Source: JBFLYZ01 sp040756415
Lineage (GTDB): Bacteria > Bacteroidota > Bacteroidia > JADZBD01
Assembly: GCA_040756415.1 (NCBI GenBank)
Contig: JBFLYZ010000036.1
Span: forward strand, 1 to 37,499
DNA: 37,499 nt
Direction: 5' to 3'
The translations under genes were made by a program, and so were the position numbers. How positions within the stretch are numbered: the stretch's first letter is position 1; every line of letters begins with the position of its first letter. Below the pieces are notes generated by a model. That model saw only the letters and a program-made list of their open reading frames with translations. It was not told the DNA's origin and ran no database searches. Positions 6,742 to 14,675 of the stretch are shown here, piece after piece.

Positions 6742-9171
6742 ATGATAAGAACAATAGCGCTATTCTGCCTTTTCCCCGCCCTGGTCTTTGCGCAGCAGGA
6801 TAATACCCGCGTGAACGCGCCTGTGATCTACCCTGGCGATTGCGCGGCAACAGGCGGAAAGATCAACCCCGTTCCGCTGGACGGCAACCAAACCCTGGGC
6901 CAGACCTTCAACATGGTGAAATGCGGCCTGAATTTCGTGCAGGTGAGCCATAAGATAGGGCAGCGCTTTACCTTTTCATGCTGCCCCGCCACCAACGGCC
7001 TGGTACAGCCTGCCACCTATGCCGTAAGCGGCATTCCCACCTGCGCGGTGATTGAGAAGGCCTACGTATGGCTGGATTGTTCGGGCAACGGGCAGGCCAT
7101 CACCCTTACCGTTACCAATCCCCAGTCAGTTTCGGCCAATTATAATATGACCATGATCGGGAGCTGCATTGACAAATGCTGGAGCGCTCCCGGCACCTAT
7201 ACCTATCGGGCTGACGTTACGGCCAGCATTACCGGCAACGGCAATTACCAGCTCAGCGGCATGCCGGTGAGCAGCTCATTTCCCGTAGTGGGAAGCGATA
7301 CGGATGGCGCCACGCTCATGATCATTTACAGCGATCCTACCGCGGCTTACCAGGGGCATATGATCATCCATGACGGCTGCGTGGTGATCAACGGGGGAAC
7401 AACGCCCACGCAGACCATAACCGGCATCAATGCCTGCGCCAATTCGACCTATGGCGAGTGCATAGGCATCCTGGCCGACCTGCAGGGAAGCGGAGCCACG
7501 CTCAACCTCAACAGCATGCCTGCCTACAACCATCCGGGCACCGCGGATGACTGGTGGAACTACATCTCGGTTCCCACTACCGTTGCCGCGGGCCAGGCCA
7601 CCGCCAATTATTCGGTCACATCGGGCACCTGCTACAATTACCTGATGATTGGCCTGTATTACCAGACCACTTCCTGCACCACCTGTACAGCCGCATCGCT
7701 CTCCCTTTCATCCACCACCGTGCCTGCTATCTGTTCGAGCTGTAACGGCAGCGCTACGGTAACGGCAACGGGCGGCAGCGGGCCCTATACCTATTCCTGG
7801 ACCACCACGCCAGCGCAGACCACGGCCACGGCCACCGGCCTTTGTGGAGGCAACTACACCGTTTATGTTACCGATGCTACCGGTTGCAACAATGCCATCG
7901 ATACCGTTAATATCACCGCCTCCGGGGGCGGCCTTACCGTTACTTCGGCACAGAACAACGTTTCGTGCAACGGTGGCGCCAACGGCACGGCTACCGTTAC
8001 GCCTACCTCGGGTACGGCACCTTACACGTATTCCTGGTCGCCCAGCGGAGGCAGCAGCGCATCGGCCAGCGGGCTGGCAGCCGGTACTTATACTGTAACT
8101 GTTACAGACGCGGGAGGATGTTCCGTGCAACAGACCGTTACCATCACCCAGCCATCGGCCGTGCAGGTGGCGGCCAGCCCATCGCCCGCCCAGCTTTGCC
8201 TTGGCCAATCCGCCACGCTCACCGCTGCCGGAAGCGGGGGTACGCCCGGCTTTACTTATTCCTGGAGCAGCAGCCAGACGGGCAGCAGCATCAGCGTTTC
8301 TCCCACCGCCACAACAACCTATACCGTTATTGCCACCGATGCCAACGGCTGCACGGGCCAGGGTACGCTGAGCGTAACGGTCAACGCCCCGCCAACCGTG
8401 CAGATGAGCGTGAACGATACCGATGCCTGCGGGAGCCTGTGCGTGCAGTTCGCCTGTGCGCTGAGCGGAACCTACCAGTGGAACTTTGGCGATGGCAACA
8501 ACAGCATACAGCAAAATCCCTCGCATTGCTATACGGTGCCGGGCGATTATAATGTATCGCTTACGGTGACCGATGCCAACGGCTGTTCCGGCCCGGCCAC
8601 GAACCTGAACTGGATACACGTTTATCCCCAGCCGGCAGCCGCCTTCAGCGCTGATCCCATCGTGACCACCATCATGAGCCCCACCGTGAGCTTTACCGAC
8701 CTGTCGTCAGGAGCAAGCGCATGGACCTGGACTTTTGGCGATGCCCTGGGCGGAAGCACGCAGCAGCATCCCACCTATACCTATGCCGATACCGGGTACT
8801 ACCAGGTTATGCTCATTACTACCAACCAGTATGGCTGCGTGGATACGGCTTACCTGGATATCGACATCAACGATGATTTTACTTTCTATGCGCCCAATTC
8901 CTTCACCCCTAACGGTGATGGCAAGAACGACACCTGGTCGCCTTACGGCATTGGAATTGACGCGGGCGATTACCGCCTGCTGATCTACGACCGCTGGGGC
9001 AACCTGATATGGGAGAACACGCAGTGGGGCAAAGGCTGGGACGGAAAGGTGCAGAACGGCAAGTCGAACGAGCTGGTGCAGGAAGATGTGTATGTGTGGA
9101 AGGCCTTTGTTAAAGTGAAGAGCACCGGCTCTAAAAAGCAATACGTAGGCCACATCTCCGTGGTACGCTGA
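6742..9171 (+). CDS. Large T9SS type B surface protein with SprB and PKD domains
   Basis: This 809-aa protein has a signal peptide (MIRTIALFCLFPALVFAQ), then a Cys-rich N-terminal region of about 310 residues that I do not recognise. It continues with two SprB-like repeats (about 330-465; pattern GSGPYTYSW, then GTYTVTVTDAGGC), an Ig-like/PKD-like module (about 470-550), and two PKD domains with FGDG or FGDA motifs (about 555-625 and 630-712). It ends in a gliding-motility-associated type B domain from about 714, with the hallmark NSFTPNGDGKNDTW, YDRWGN and GWDGK. Type B domains direct cargo through T9SS for release or surface attachment, often with a PorP/SprF partner. An adhesive or surface-coat role is inferred from the domains. 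Its stop codon abuts that of the convergent gene at 9172. Confidence 0.88.
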   Translation: MIRTIALFCLFPALVFAQQDNTRVNAPVIYPGDCAATGGKINPVPLDGNQTLGQTFNMVKCGLNFVQVSHKIGQRFTFSCCPATNGLVQPATYAVSGIPTCAVIEKAYVWLDCSGNGQAITLTVTNPQSVSANYNMTMIGSCIDKCWSAPGTYTYRADVTASITGNGNYQLSGMPVSSSFPVVGSDTDGATLMIIYSDPTAAYQGHMIIHDGCVVINGGTTPTQTITGINACANSTYGECIGILADLQGSGATLNLNSMPAYNHPGTADDWWNYISVPTTVAAGQATANYSVTSGTCYNYLMIGLYYQTTSCTTCTAASLSLSSTTVPAICSSCNGSATVTATGGSGPYTYSWTTTPAQTTATATGLCGGNYTVYVTDATGCNNAIDTVNITASGGGLTVTSAQNNVSCNGGANGTATVTPTSGTAPYTYSWSPSGGSSASASGLAAGTYTVTVTDAGGCSVQQTVTITQPSAVQVAASPSPAQLCLGQSATLTAAGSGGTPGFTYSWSSSQTGSSISVSPTATTTYTVIATDANGCTGQGTLSVTVNAPPTVQMSVNDTDACGSLCVQFACALSGTYQWNFGDGNNSIQQNPSHCYTVPGDYNVSLTVTDANGCSGPATNLNWIHVYPQPAAAFSADPIVTTIMSPTVSFTDLSSGASAWTWTFGDALGGSTQQHPTYTYADTGYYQVMLITTNQYGCVDTAYLDIDINDDFTFYAPNSFTPNGDGKNDTWSPYGIGIDAGDYRLLIYDRWGNLIWENTQWGKGWDGKVQNGKSNELVQEDVYVWKAFVKVKSTGSKKQYVGHISVVR

Positions 9172-9804
9172 TCATTCGGGCTTGATGCCGAGCGCCCTGA
9201 ACTGTTCGAGCGTTCGGATATACTCCGCTACAGGATCGTCCTTTTTCCATATGGAGGAATAAAAGGCTATGCCGGCAAAACCGATCTCTTTCGATTTTTC
9301 TATGCGCGATGGGTCCATGCCCCCGCGCGCGATCACCCGGTGCGGGGTCTTTTCCATGGCGGCCTTCAGGCTGAACTCGTTGAAGCCCGACTGGTATTTT
9401 CCGCTCAGGCTATCGAAAATAGGGCTCAGGAAAACGTAGCTGTACTTAGCGGGCTCCTCGTACAGGTTGGCCAGCTTGCGGAACGAAGTAGTGGTCAGCA
9501 GGTGGGGCTTCATGAGGGCGATCCTGCGCATGATGAACCACTGGCGCAGCTTGCGCTTGCGGTGTATGCGCGTGAGGTGTATTCCTTTAAGGTTATAGCG
9601 GAACACCAGCTTGTGGTGCGAATGGATGATGATGCGGTTGTGGAAGTGCGCGGGTATGGCGCTGATGTACTGGCTGAGCTCGCGCGTGGTGTATTTGGGC
9701 TTGCGCAGGTGAAAGTTCTCCAGGCCCAGCTCGAACATCTTGTTGACCTGGACGATCTCCTTCTCCGCGTGTTTTTCCGAAGACGATATAAGGATCAGCT
9801 TCAT
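9172..9804 (-). CDS. TenI/ThiE-like TIM-barrel protein, active site altered
   Basis: This 210-aa protein follows the thiamine phosphate synthase fold. HLRKP (32-36) stands where ThiE has Q-x-R-x-K, GIHL (74-77) where it has GVHLGQ, SPIFDS (127-132) corresponds to G-P-x-F-x-T, and ARGGM (159-163) to A-I-G-G-I. The N-D-R/N-D-D pyrophosphate/Mg motif is replaced by HSHH (61-64), so classical thiamine phosphate synthase activity is doubtful. TenI-type paralogues that act as aminotransferase-like or thiazole tautomerase enzymes are the nearest known alternative. It is the last gene of an overlapping operon: its ATG overlaps the TGA of the GGGP synthase gene (ATGA). The substrate is unknown. Confidence 0.7.
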   Translation of the reverse strand: MKLILISSSEKHAEKEIVQVNKMFELGLENFHLRKPKYTTRELSQYISAIPAHFHNRIIIHSHHKLVFRYNLKGIHLTRIHRKRKLRQWFIMRRIALMKPHLLTTTSFRKLANLYEEPAKYSYVFLSPIFDSLSGKYQSGFNEFSLKAAMEKTPHRVIARGGMDPSRIEKSKEIGFAGIAFYSSIWKKDDPVAEYIRTLEQFRALGIKPE

Positions 9805-10529
9805 CTGAAACGGTGCACAAGTTCTGAAATTTCCGCAATAAGCGAAATGTTTTTTTCCGCCCCGTTGCCTACCACCACCACATCGGCTCCGGCCTGCAGC
9901 ACCTGCATGGCCTTGCGCGGGCTGTCGATGCCTCCTCCGGCAATCAGGGGAACGGAAATGCTCTTTCTGACCTCGCGCAGCAGCCGGGCAGGCACGGTAC
10001 TGCGCGCCCCGCTTCCGGCTTCGAGGTAGATCAGCTTCATGCCCAGCAGCTCGCCTGCCAGGGCGGTAGACACCGCCTGCCGTATATGGTTGGCGGGGAT
10101 GGGGCGTGTGCGCGTAACGCGCTGTGTAGCGGAAACGCGGGCACCGTTTATCAGCATATACCCGGTTGGGATCACTTCGGTACGCGAACGTTTGATGGCG
10201 GGCGCAGCGCGAACGTGCTGCCCGATCAGGTATTCGGCATTTCTGCCCGAGATCAGGGAAAGCAGCAGCAGGGCATCGGCCCCCGAGGAAACCTGCCGGT
10301 GGCTGCCCGGAAAGATCACCAGCGGTATACCGGTAAGGGATTTGACCGCGGAAACACAGCGCTGAAAACTTCCCTTCCTGATCCTGCTCCCGCCCAGCAG
10401 GATGATGTCGGCACGGGCCGCTGCAGCCGCCTTTACGGCCAGCGGATTGAATTTATCCGGGTCGATCAGCAGCGCGAAAAGCTTTTTGCCCGCCTGCCTG
10501 GATCGCGTTATTTTCTCATAAATGCTCAC
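9801..10529 (-). CDS. Geranylgeranylglyceryl/heptaprenylglyceryl phosphate synthase
   Basis: The 242-aa TIM-barrel prenyltransferase belongs to the GGGPS/PcrB family, which joins glycerol-1-phosphate to a polyprenyl diphosphate. Visible signatures are LLIDPDK (20-26), GGS (46-48), LLLLSLISGRN (87-97), YLEAGSGA (168-175), PLIAGGGI (194-201) and VVVGN (218-222). The last group forms the phosphate-binding loops. The start is a GTG at 10529 that overlaps the TGA of the upstream gene (GTGA). A longer frame exists but lies entirely inside that gene. Bacterial members occur across Bacteroidota; their physiological lipid product is not settled. The 4-nt overlaps on both sides imply translational coupling with the phosphopantetheinyl transferase and TenI-like genes. 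Confidence 0.92.
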   Translation of the reverse strand: MSIYEKITRSRQAGKKLFALLIDPDKFNPLAVKAAAAARADIILLGGSRIRKGSFQRCVSAVKSLTGIPLVIFPGSHRQVSSGADALLLLSLISGRNAEYLIGQHVRAAPAIKRSRTEVIPTGYMLINGARVSATQRVTRTRPIPANHIRQAVSTALAGELLGMKLIYLEAGSGARSTVPARLLREVRKSISVPLIAGGGIDSPRKAMQVLQAGADVVVVGNGAEKNISLIAEISELVHRFR

Positions 10530-11170
10530 GTTTTGTCCCCCGGAAGCACGAAGGCATGCATGAAACCGCCTTCCGCTTCGTAACAAAGGCGATACCGCTG
10601 CTCAAAGCCGCGTACCGCTATCCGGCCGGTAAGGGTGCCGCTGCCCCGGTATTCAAAATCATCGATCAGGATGTGTTCCCTGAAATGCAGCTCCTTTTTA
10701 CCGTATAATTTATAGAGCGACTCCTTTGCGCACCAGTAGGCGGTTAACTGCTCGTGGGCCGCAGCGGCACCTATGTTTTTCAGCTCGGCCTCGCTCATGA
10801 ACTTCATCCGTATGCGGTATATCTTCTCGCGCACCTGCTCAATGTCCAGGCCGGTTTCCTGCCCGCTGGCGATCAGTCCCACGCGCCCGTGCGAATGGCT
10901 GATGGAGATGCGCAGCGCGGAATCCCTCAGAAAAGGCTTTCCGAAATCATCGTATGCTATTTTCAGCGCAGTGCTGCCGGTCAGGCTTCTCAGCAAGATG
11001 CGCGAGGCCATCCATTGCAGCCTCCTCGGCCGGTAGCCAAGCTGGCGCAGAAAAGCCCGGTCCTCGTCAGCAAGCTCAGCCAGCCGGGCCAGCTCTTCCT
11101 CGTCCTCGCGGATATCCCAAATTGCCAGGCTGCAGCCGGGGCTTATGTCTTTCTTACGGAGCAGGGGCAT
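10526..11170 (-). CDS. 4'-phosphopantetheinyl transferase superfamily (Sfp/AcpT type)
   Basis: The 214-aa enzyme is predicted to transfer phosphopantetheine from CoA to a carrier protein serine. The signature motifs are present: ISISHSHG (88-95), GLDIEQ (107-112; D109 and E111 bind Mg) and WCAKESLYKLYG (146-157), with the conserved Glu150 and Lys154. It has the two-subdomain length of the Sfp class, not the short AcpS class. The start was set at the ATG at 11170; a TTG six codons upstream is less likely. It opens the operon with GGGP synthase and the TenI-like gene. A TACCTTTG -7 box lies about 45 nt upstream on the same strand. No carrier protein or polyketide/fatty-acid synthase gene is in the window. 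Confidence 0.9.
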   Translation of the reverse strand: MPLLRKKDISPGCSLAIWDIREDEEELARLAELADEDRAFLRQLGYRPRRLQWMASRILLRSLTGSTALKIAYDDFGKPFLRDSALRISISHSHGRVGLIASGQETGLDIEQVREKIYRIRMKFMSEAELKNIGAAAAHEQLTAYWCAKESLYKLYGKKELHFREHILIDDFEYRGSGTLTGRIAVRGFEQRYRLCYEAEGGFMHAFVLPGDKT

Positions 11171-11213
11171 GGGTTTTTCACAAAGCAAGCCTTTTTTTTA
11201 GTTGAAAACTTGT

Positions 11214-11221
11214 CAAAGGTA
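11214..11221 (-). promoter_or_regulatory. Bacteroidota -7 element for the PPTase operon
   Basis: The minus strand reads TACCTTTG, an exact TAnnTTTG match, 44 bp before the ATG at 11170. It is only 15 bp from the divergent plus-strand box at 11237. No clear -33 TTG is seen. Confidence 0.5.
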
Positions 11222-11236
11222 GAGTTTTGTAATTAT

Positions 11237-11244
11237 TATATTTG
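11237..11244 (+). promoter_or_regulatory. Bacteroidota -7 element for the WG-repeat gene
   Basis: TATATTTG matches TAnnTTTG exactly, 31 bp before the ATG at 11276. A TTG at 11210-11212 is 24 nt upstream, slightly longer than the usual spacing. The two divergent promoters share this intergenic region. Confidence 0.55.
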
Positions 11245-11275
11245 CACGATATTTACAGCTTAAAACGGTACCAAG

Positions 11276-12322
11276 ATGTATAAATACTCGACAATTTCAA
11301 AACTGTTCCTGGTTTCTGTACTGGCATTCTGCGGCCTGAGTACCTATGCCGAAGAACTGTACCCGATCGAAGAAAAAGGGAAATGGGGCTTCATCAACAA
11401 GTCGGGAAAGGTGATCGTTACTCCCCAATACGAATTTGCCGGTAATTATTATGACGGGATGGCTTCCGTCAAGTCGGGAGGAAAATACGGCTTTGTTGAC
11501 GGCACGGGCAAGCTGGCCATACCCGCCACGTACGATAAGACCACTGATTTTGGCGAAGGGATGGCAGGGGTGAAGACGGGCAGCAAGTGGAGCTATATCG
11601 ACAAAACGGGTAAAAAGATTTTTGATGCGGATTGCGCTTTTGCATATAAGTTCGTTGACGGCCTGGCGCGCGTGCAGGTGGGCGTGGGCGGAACGGCCAA
11701 GCTCGGCTATTACGATAAGAGCGGTAAAATGGCCATTCCCGCTACCTACGAGTACGCGTACGACTTTTCCGAAGGCCTGGCGCGCGTGAAAAAAGGCGCC
11801 AAGTGGGGATTTATCGATAAGACCGGCAAGGTAGCCATCGAGTTCAATTACGATGATTGCTTCGATTTTCGTGAAGGAATGGCCAACGTGCGCAAAGGCG
11901 ATGAGAAAACAGGTAAATGGGGCTATATCGACAAAACCGGAAAGATGGTGATCGAATACCAGTACGACCGCGCCTGGTTTTTCTCCGATGGCCTTGCCAT
12001 CATCCGTATTGGCGATTTTAAAACTGGAAAATTCGGATATATCGATAAGACCGGAAAGATCGTGATCAACCCCATCTATACGGGCGCTTCCTTCTTTAAG
12101 GACGGGCTGGCCTGTGTTTCTACTTCCACCCTGGTGAATGGCGTGCTGAAGGACGAGAAATGGGTGTATATCGACAAGACCGGGAAGACCGTTATATCCA
12201 AGCAGTTCAATTTCATGTCTGACTTTAAGAATGGCGTGGCCAAAGTAAAATCGGCCGATCTCAAAGCCGGCTACACTTTCGGGTATATCGATAAGACCGG
12301 CAAGTATATCTGGCCGATCTGA
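11276..12322 (+). CDS. Secreted WG-repeat protein
   Basis: This 348-aa protein has a signal peptide (MYKYSTISKLFLVSVLAFCGLSTYA) and then nine tandem copies of the WG (KWG) repeat. Each has the core K-W/Y/F-G-Y/F-I-D-K-T-G-K-x-V-I/A followed by an aromatic/Phe-x-(D/E)-G-(M/L)-A-x-V segment. Repeats span about residues 34-348, so the mature protein is essentially all repeat. WG repeats are thought to form beta-rich solenoid-like structures; no enzymatic role is known. Repeats 5-8 are very alike at DNA level around the GATAAGACCGG core, suggesting recent duplication or conversion. The gene has its own promoter candidate and is followed by an intrinsic terminator at 12342. Confidence 0.85.
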   Translation: MYKYSTISKLFLVSVLAFCGLSTYAEELYPIEEKGKWGFINKSGKVIVTPQYEFAGNYYDGMASVKSGGKYGFVDGTGKLAIPATYDKTTDFGEGMAGVKTGSKWSYIDKTGKKIFDADCAFAYKFVDGLARVQVGVGGTAKLGYYDKSGKMAIPATYEYAYDFSEGLARVKKGAKWGFIDKTGKVAIEFNYDDCFDFREGMANVRKGDEKTGKWGYIDKTGKMVIEYQYDRAWFFSDGLAIIRIGDFKTGKFGYIDKTGKIVINPIYTGASFFKDGLACVSTSTLVNGVLKDEKWVYIDKTGKTVISKQFNFMSDFKNGVAKVKSADLKAGYTFGYIDKTGKYIWPI

Positions 12323-12341
12323 CCCTCTTGAAGAGATTTGA

Positions 12342-12376
12342 AAATCCATCCGCCTTAAGCGGATGGATTTCTTTTT
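12342..12376 (+). terminator. Intrinsic terminator after the WG-repeat gene
   Basis: AAATCCATCCGC, loop CTTAA, GCGGATGGATTT forms a perfect 12-bp stem followed by CTTTTT. Its T-run overlaps the -33 box of the ahcY promoter. Confidence 0.9.
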
Positions 12377-12404
12377 GCGCTCTCCGCCCTCTTCCTTATC
12401 TTTG
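12374..12404 (+). promoter_or_regulatory. ahcY promoter, Bacteroidota consensus
   Basis: TTTG (12374-12377), 19 nt, then TATCTTTG (12397-12404): both elements match the phylum consensus with ideal spacing. The predicted leader to the ATG at 12446 is only about 35 nt. Confidence 0.8.
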
Positions 12405-12445
12405 CCATCCGTTAACCAGAAAATATTAACATTTAATCTTTAAAC

Positions 12446-13768
12446 ATGGCAACATCAACCAAAGTGGACAAGTTCATTAAATATAAGGTGAAAGATATTT
12501 CCCTGGCCGAATGGGGAAGAAAAGAGATCCAACTGGCCGAGCAGGAAATGCCCGGACTTATGGCCCTGCGTGAAGAATACGGTAAGCAGAAACCCCTCAA
12601 GGGCGCACGCATAGCGGGATGCCTGCATATGACCATTCAGACCGCTGTGCTGATCGAAACGCTGGTGGAGCTGGGCGCGGAAGTGACCTGGAGCTCATGC
12701 AATATCTTTTCCACCCAGGACCATGCCGCTGCCGCCATTGCCGCAGCGGGCATCTCGGTTTACGCCTGGAAAGGCATGACCGCAGAGGAGTTCGACTGGT
12801 GCATAGAGCAAACGCTTTTCTTCGGTGAGGAGCGCAAGCCGCTCAACATGATCCTTGATGACGGTGGCGACCTGACCAATATGGTTTTCGATAAATACCC
12901 CGAGCTGATCAAGGGGATCAAGGGGCTTTCGGAAGAAACTACCACGGGCGTGCATCGCTTGTATGAGCGCATGCAGAAGGGTACCCTGCCCATTCCCGCC
13001 ATCAACGTGAACGATTCGGTGACCAAATCCAAGTTCGATAATAAGTACGGCTGCCGCGAGTCGCTGGTAGACGCCATACGCAGGGCTACCGACCTTATGC
13101 TGGCCGGCAAGGTAGCGGTAGTGGCCGGCTTTGGCGATGTGGGTAAGGGTTCAGCGGAGTCGCTGAAAGAGGCCAAAGTGCGCGTGATCGTGACCGAGAT
13201 CGATCCCATCTGCGCCCTGCAGGCCGCCATGGAGGGGTACGAGGTAAAGAAGATAGATGATGCCGTGAAAGAGGCCGATATCATCGTTACCGCTACAGGC
13301 AACTGCGATATCATCGTTGACCGCCACTTCAAATCCATGAAGCACAACGCGGTGGTTTGCAACATCGGCCACTTCGATAACGAGATCGACATGGCCTGGC
13401 TCAACGCCAATTACGGAAAAACCAGGGTCGAGATCAAGCCGCAGGTGGATAAGTATACCGTAGACGGGAAAGATATCATCGTGCTGGCCGAAGGCCGCCT
13501 GGTGAACCTGGGTTGTGCTATGGGACACCCTTCTTTTGTGATGAGCAACAGCTTTACCAACCAGACCCTTGCCCAGCTAGAGCTGTGGGCCAATTCATCC
13601 AAATACGAGAACAAGGTCTATACCCTGCCCAAGGAGTTGGATGAGAAGGTGGCGCGTTTGCACCTCAAGAAGATAGGAGTGGAGATCGATACGCTGAACG
13701 ACAAGCAGGCCAGTTACATTGGCGTGAAAAAAGAAGGCCCTTATAAACCGGAATACTACAGGTATTGA
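12446..13768 (+). CDS. ahcY: Adenosylhomocysteinase
   Basis: The 440-aa cytosolic enzyme hydrolyses S-adenosylhomocysteine to adenosine and homocysteine, clearing the product that inhibits methyltransferases. It shows the substrate-site segments GCLHMTIQTAVL (58-69), SSCNIFSTQDHAAAAI (83-98), DDGGDLT (138-144) and NVNDSVTKSKFDN (187-199, with the catalytic Lys and Asp). The NAD-binding loop GFGDVGKGSAESL is at 228-240. The C-terminal KPEYYRY tail completes the NAD site of the partner subunit in the tetramer. The length is normal. It has a consensus promoter and its own terminator, so it is a single-gene transcript. No SAM or SAH riboswitch fits in the short leader. Confidence 0.97.
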   Translation: MATSTKVDKFIKYKVKDISLAEWGRKEIQLAEQEMPGLMALREEYGKQKPLKGARIAGCLHMTIQTAVLIETLVELGAEVTWSSCNIFSTQDHAAAAIAAAGISVYAWKGMTAEEFDWCIEQTLFFGEERKPLNMILDDGGDLTNMVFDKYPELIKGIKGLSEETTTGVHRLYERMQKGTLPIPAINVNDSVTKSKFDNKYGCRESLVDAIRRATDLMLAGKVAVVAGFGDVGKGSAESLKEAKVRVIVTEIDPICALQAAMEGYEVKKIDDAVKEADIIVTATGNCDIIVDRHFKSMKHNAVVCNIGHFDNEIDMAWLNANYGKTRVEIKPQVDKYTVDGKDIIVLAEGRLVNLGCAMGHPSFVMSNSFTNQTLAQLELWANSSKYENKVYTLPKELDEKVARLHLKKIGVEIDTLNDKQASYIGVKKEGPYKPEYYRY

Positions 13769-13789
13769 TCGCCAGCCTGGTAAGTCCAG

Positions 13790-13816
13790 CCCCGTCCCTC
13801 TGAGACGGGGTTTTTT
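13790..13816 (+). terminator. ahcY intrinsic terminator
   Basis: A 7-bp GC-rich stem CCCCGTC/GACGGGG with loop CCTCTGA is followed by six T residues, 22 bp after the ahcY stop. Confidence 0.9.
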
Positions 13817-13860
13817 ATGAACGGGCGTAACTTTTTTCATCCCTTTCCGTAAATAAAGCA

Positions 13861-13902
13861 CACCCCGCATGTATTTTCCGCACGGAAGATGCATACGGGG
13901 TG
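13861..13902. repeat. 42-nt long hairpin with 19-nt arms
   Basis: Arms of 19 nt (CACCCCG... and ...CGGGGTG) surround a GCAC tetraloop. There is one mismatch and two G-T wobbles. No T-run follows on either strand, so it is a poor intrinsic terminator. It lies in the gap between ahcY and the gene at 13959 and could be a REP-like element or a processed RNA structure. Confidence 0.55.
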
Positions 13903-13958
13903 CATCATTTAAGGACAGGTTGTGCTGTTGGATGTGCCATGAATAAAAACAAAACAGC

Positions 13959-14675
13959 ATGTCAGGATCCCCGCTGCCGTTCGATGTGCGGCTCTCCCGT
14001 TTCCGCAATGGCCATGAGCTGATCCGCTCCTGGCCCGATTACGATCCGCGCTATCCGCTCATTTCCAAACCCTGCCTGGATGATTTTCTTGCGGAGGCCC
14101 TCGAGCGGAACAGCAGGGCGGGCGAGGCCTGGCTGCCGCTGGAGGAAATGAGCCGGCAGCGCATGTCCGTAGCTTTCTTTGATAAAGACCTTCAAAACCA
14201 CCGCTGCCTGGAAAGCCGCCTGCATTCCGCTGCCGTTTACCTTGAGGCCGCCTGGGGCCCTAAACATGCCCGGTGTAAAGAGTTTAAAGCCGCTATACGC
14301 AAGATACGGCCGGCATTTTCAAAAGGCGCAGGCAGGCCTCCTGCCGAAGCCGTGTTTGCCGCTGCAGCGGAGCAGGCCGAAAAAGCCCTTGCCTTGCTGC
14401 ACGGGCAGGCGGCCTATGCGCCCCAGGACGCCTCCATCTCCTTATCATCACTGGCAAGGCTGGTGGCCCAGCTCAGGCTTCTGAATGAGGATATAGCCAG
14501 GCAAAGAGAGCGTTTCTCGGCCTGCGACCAGGCCCGGCTGGAACTTTTCGATGGGCCAGCGGGCATGACCCACCGCATTGTAGCGATCAAAAGTTACCTG
14601 AGCAGCCTGGGCCAGGGCAAGGAGCATCCGTATTACATTCGGTTCAGCGAAGCGCTGAAGGGCGGAGGGGCTTAA
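13959..14675 (+). CDS. Hypothetical cytoplasmic protein, mostly helical
   Basis: This 238-aa protein has no signal peptide or membrane segment. The first 90 residues are mixed (MSGSPLPFDVRLSRFRNG, then a Pro/Tyr-rich part). From about residue 95 it is alanine-, arginine- and leucine-rich with heptad-like spacing, suggesting a helical bundle or coiled coil (for example AEAVFAAAAEQAEKALALL at about 128-146). I do not recognise a family and see no catalytic motif. It follows a hairpin at 13861-13902, has no visible promoter, and overlaps the convergent Rieske-like gene by 4 nt at the stop codons. Coding is supported by its length and by codon usage like that of its neighbours. Confidence 0.55.
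   Translation: MSGSPLPFDVRLSRFRNGHELIRSWPDYDPRYPLISKPCLDDFLAEALERNSRAGEAWLPLEEMSRQRMSVAFFDKDLQNHRCLESRLHSAAVYLEAAWGPKHARCKEFKAAIRKIRPAFSKGAGRPPAEAVFAAAAEQAEKALALLHGQAAYAPQDASISLSSLARLVAQLRLLNEDIARQRERFSACDQARLELFDGPAGMTHRIVAIKSYLSSLGQGKEHPYYIRFSEALKGGGA

Noticed and set aside
7730..8620. Long open frames on both strands across this stretch
   Set aside because: They are shadows of the Thr/Ser/Gly-rich SprB and PKD repeats of the 6742-9171 gene; the antisense product has no protein-like features.
11370..12320. Tandem DNA repeats or a CRISPR-like array
   Set aside because: The periodic sequence is explained by the WG protein repeats; there are no constant repeats with unique spacers.
12405..12445. 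SAM or SAH riboswitch before ahcY
   Set aside because: The predicted leader is only about 35 nt, too short for either aptamer with an expression platform.
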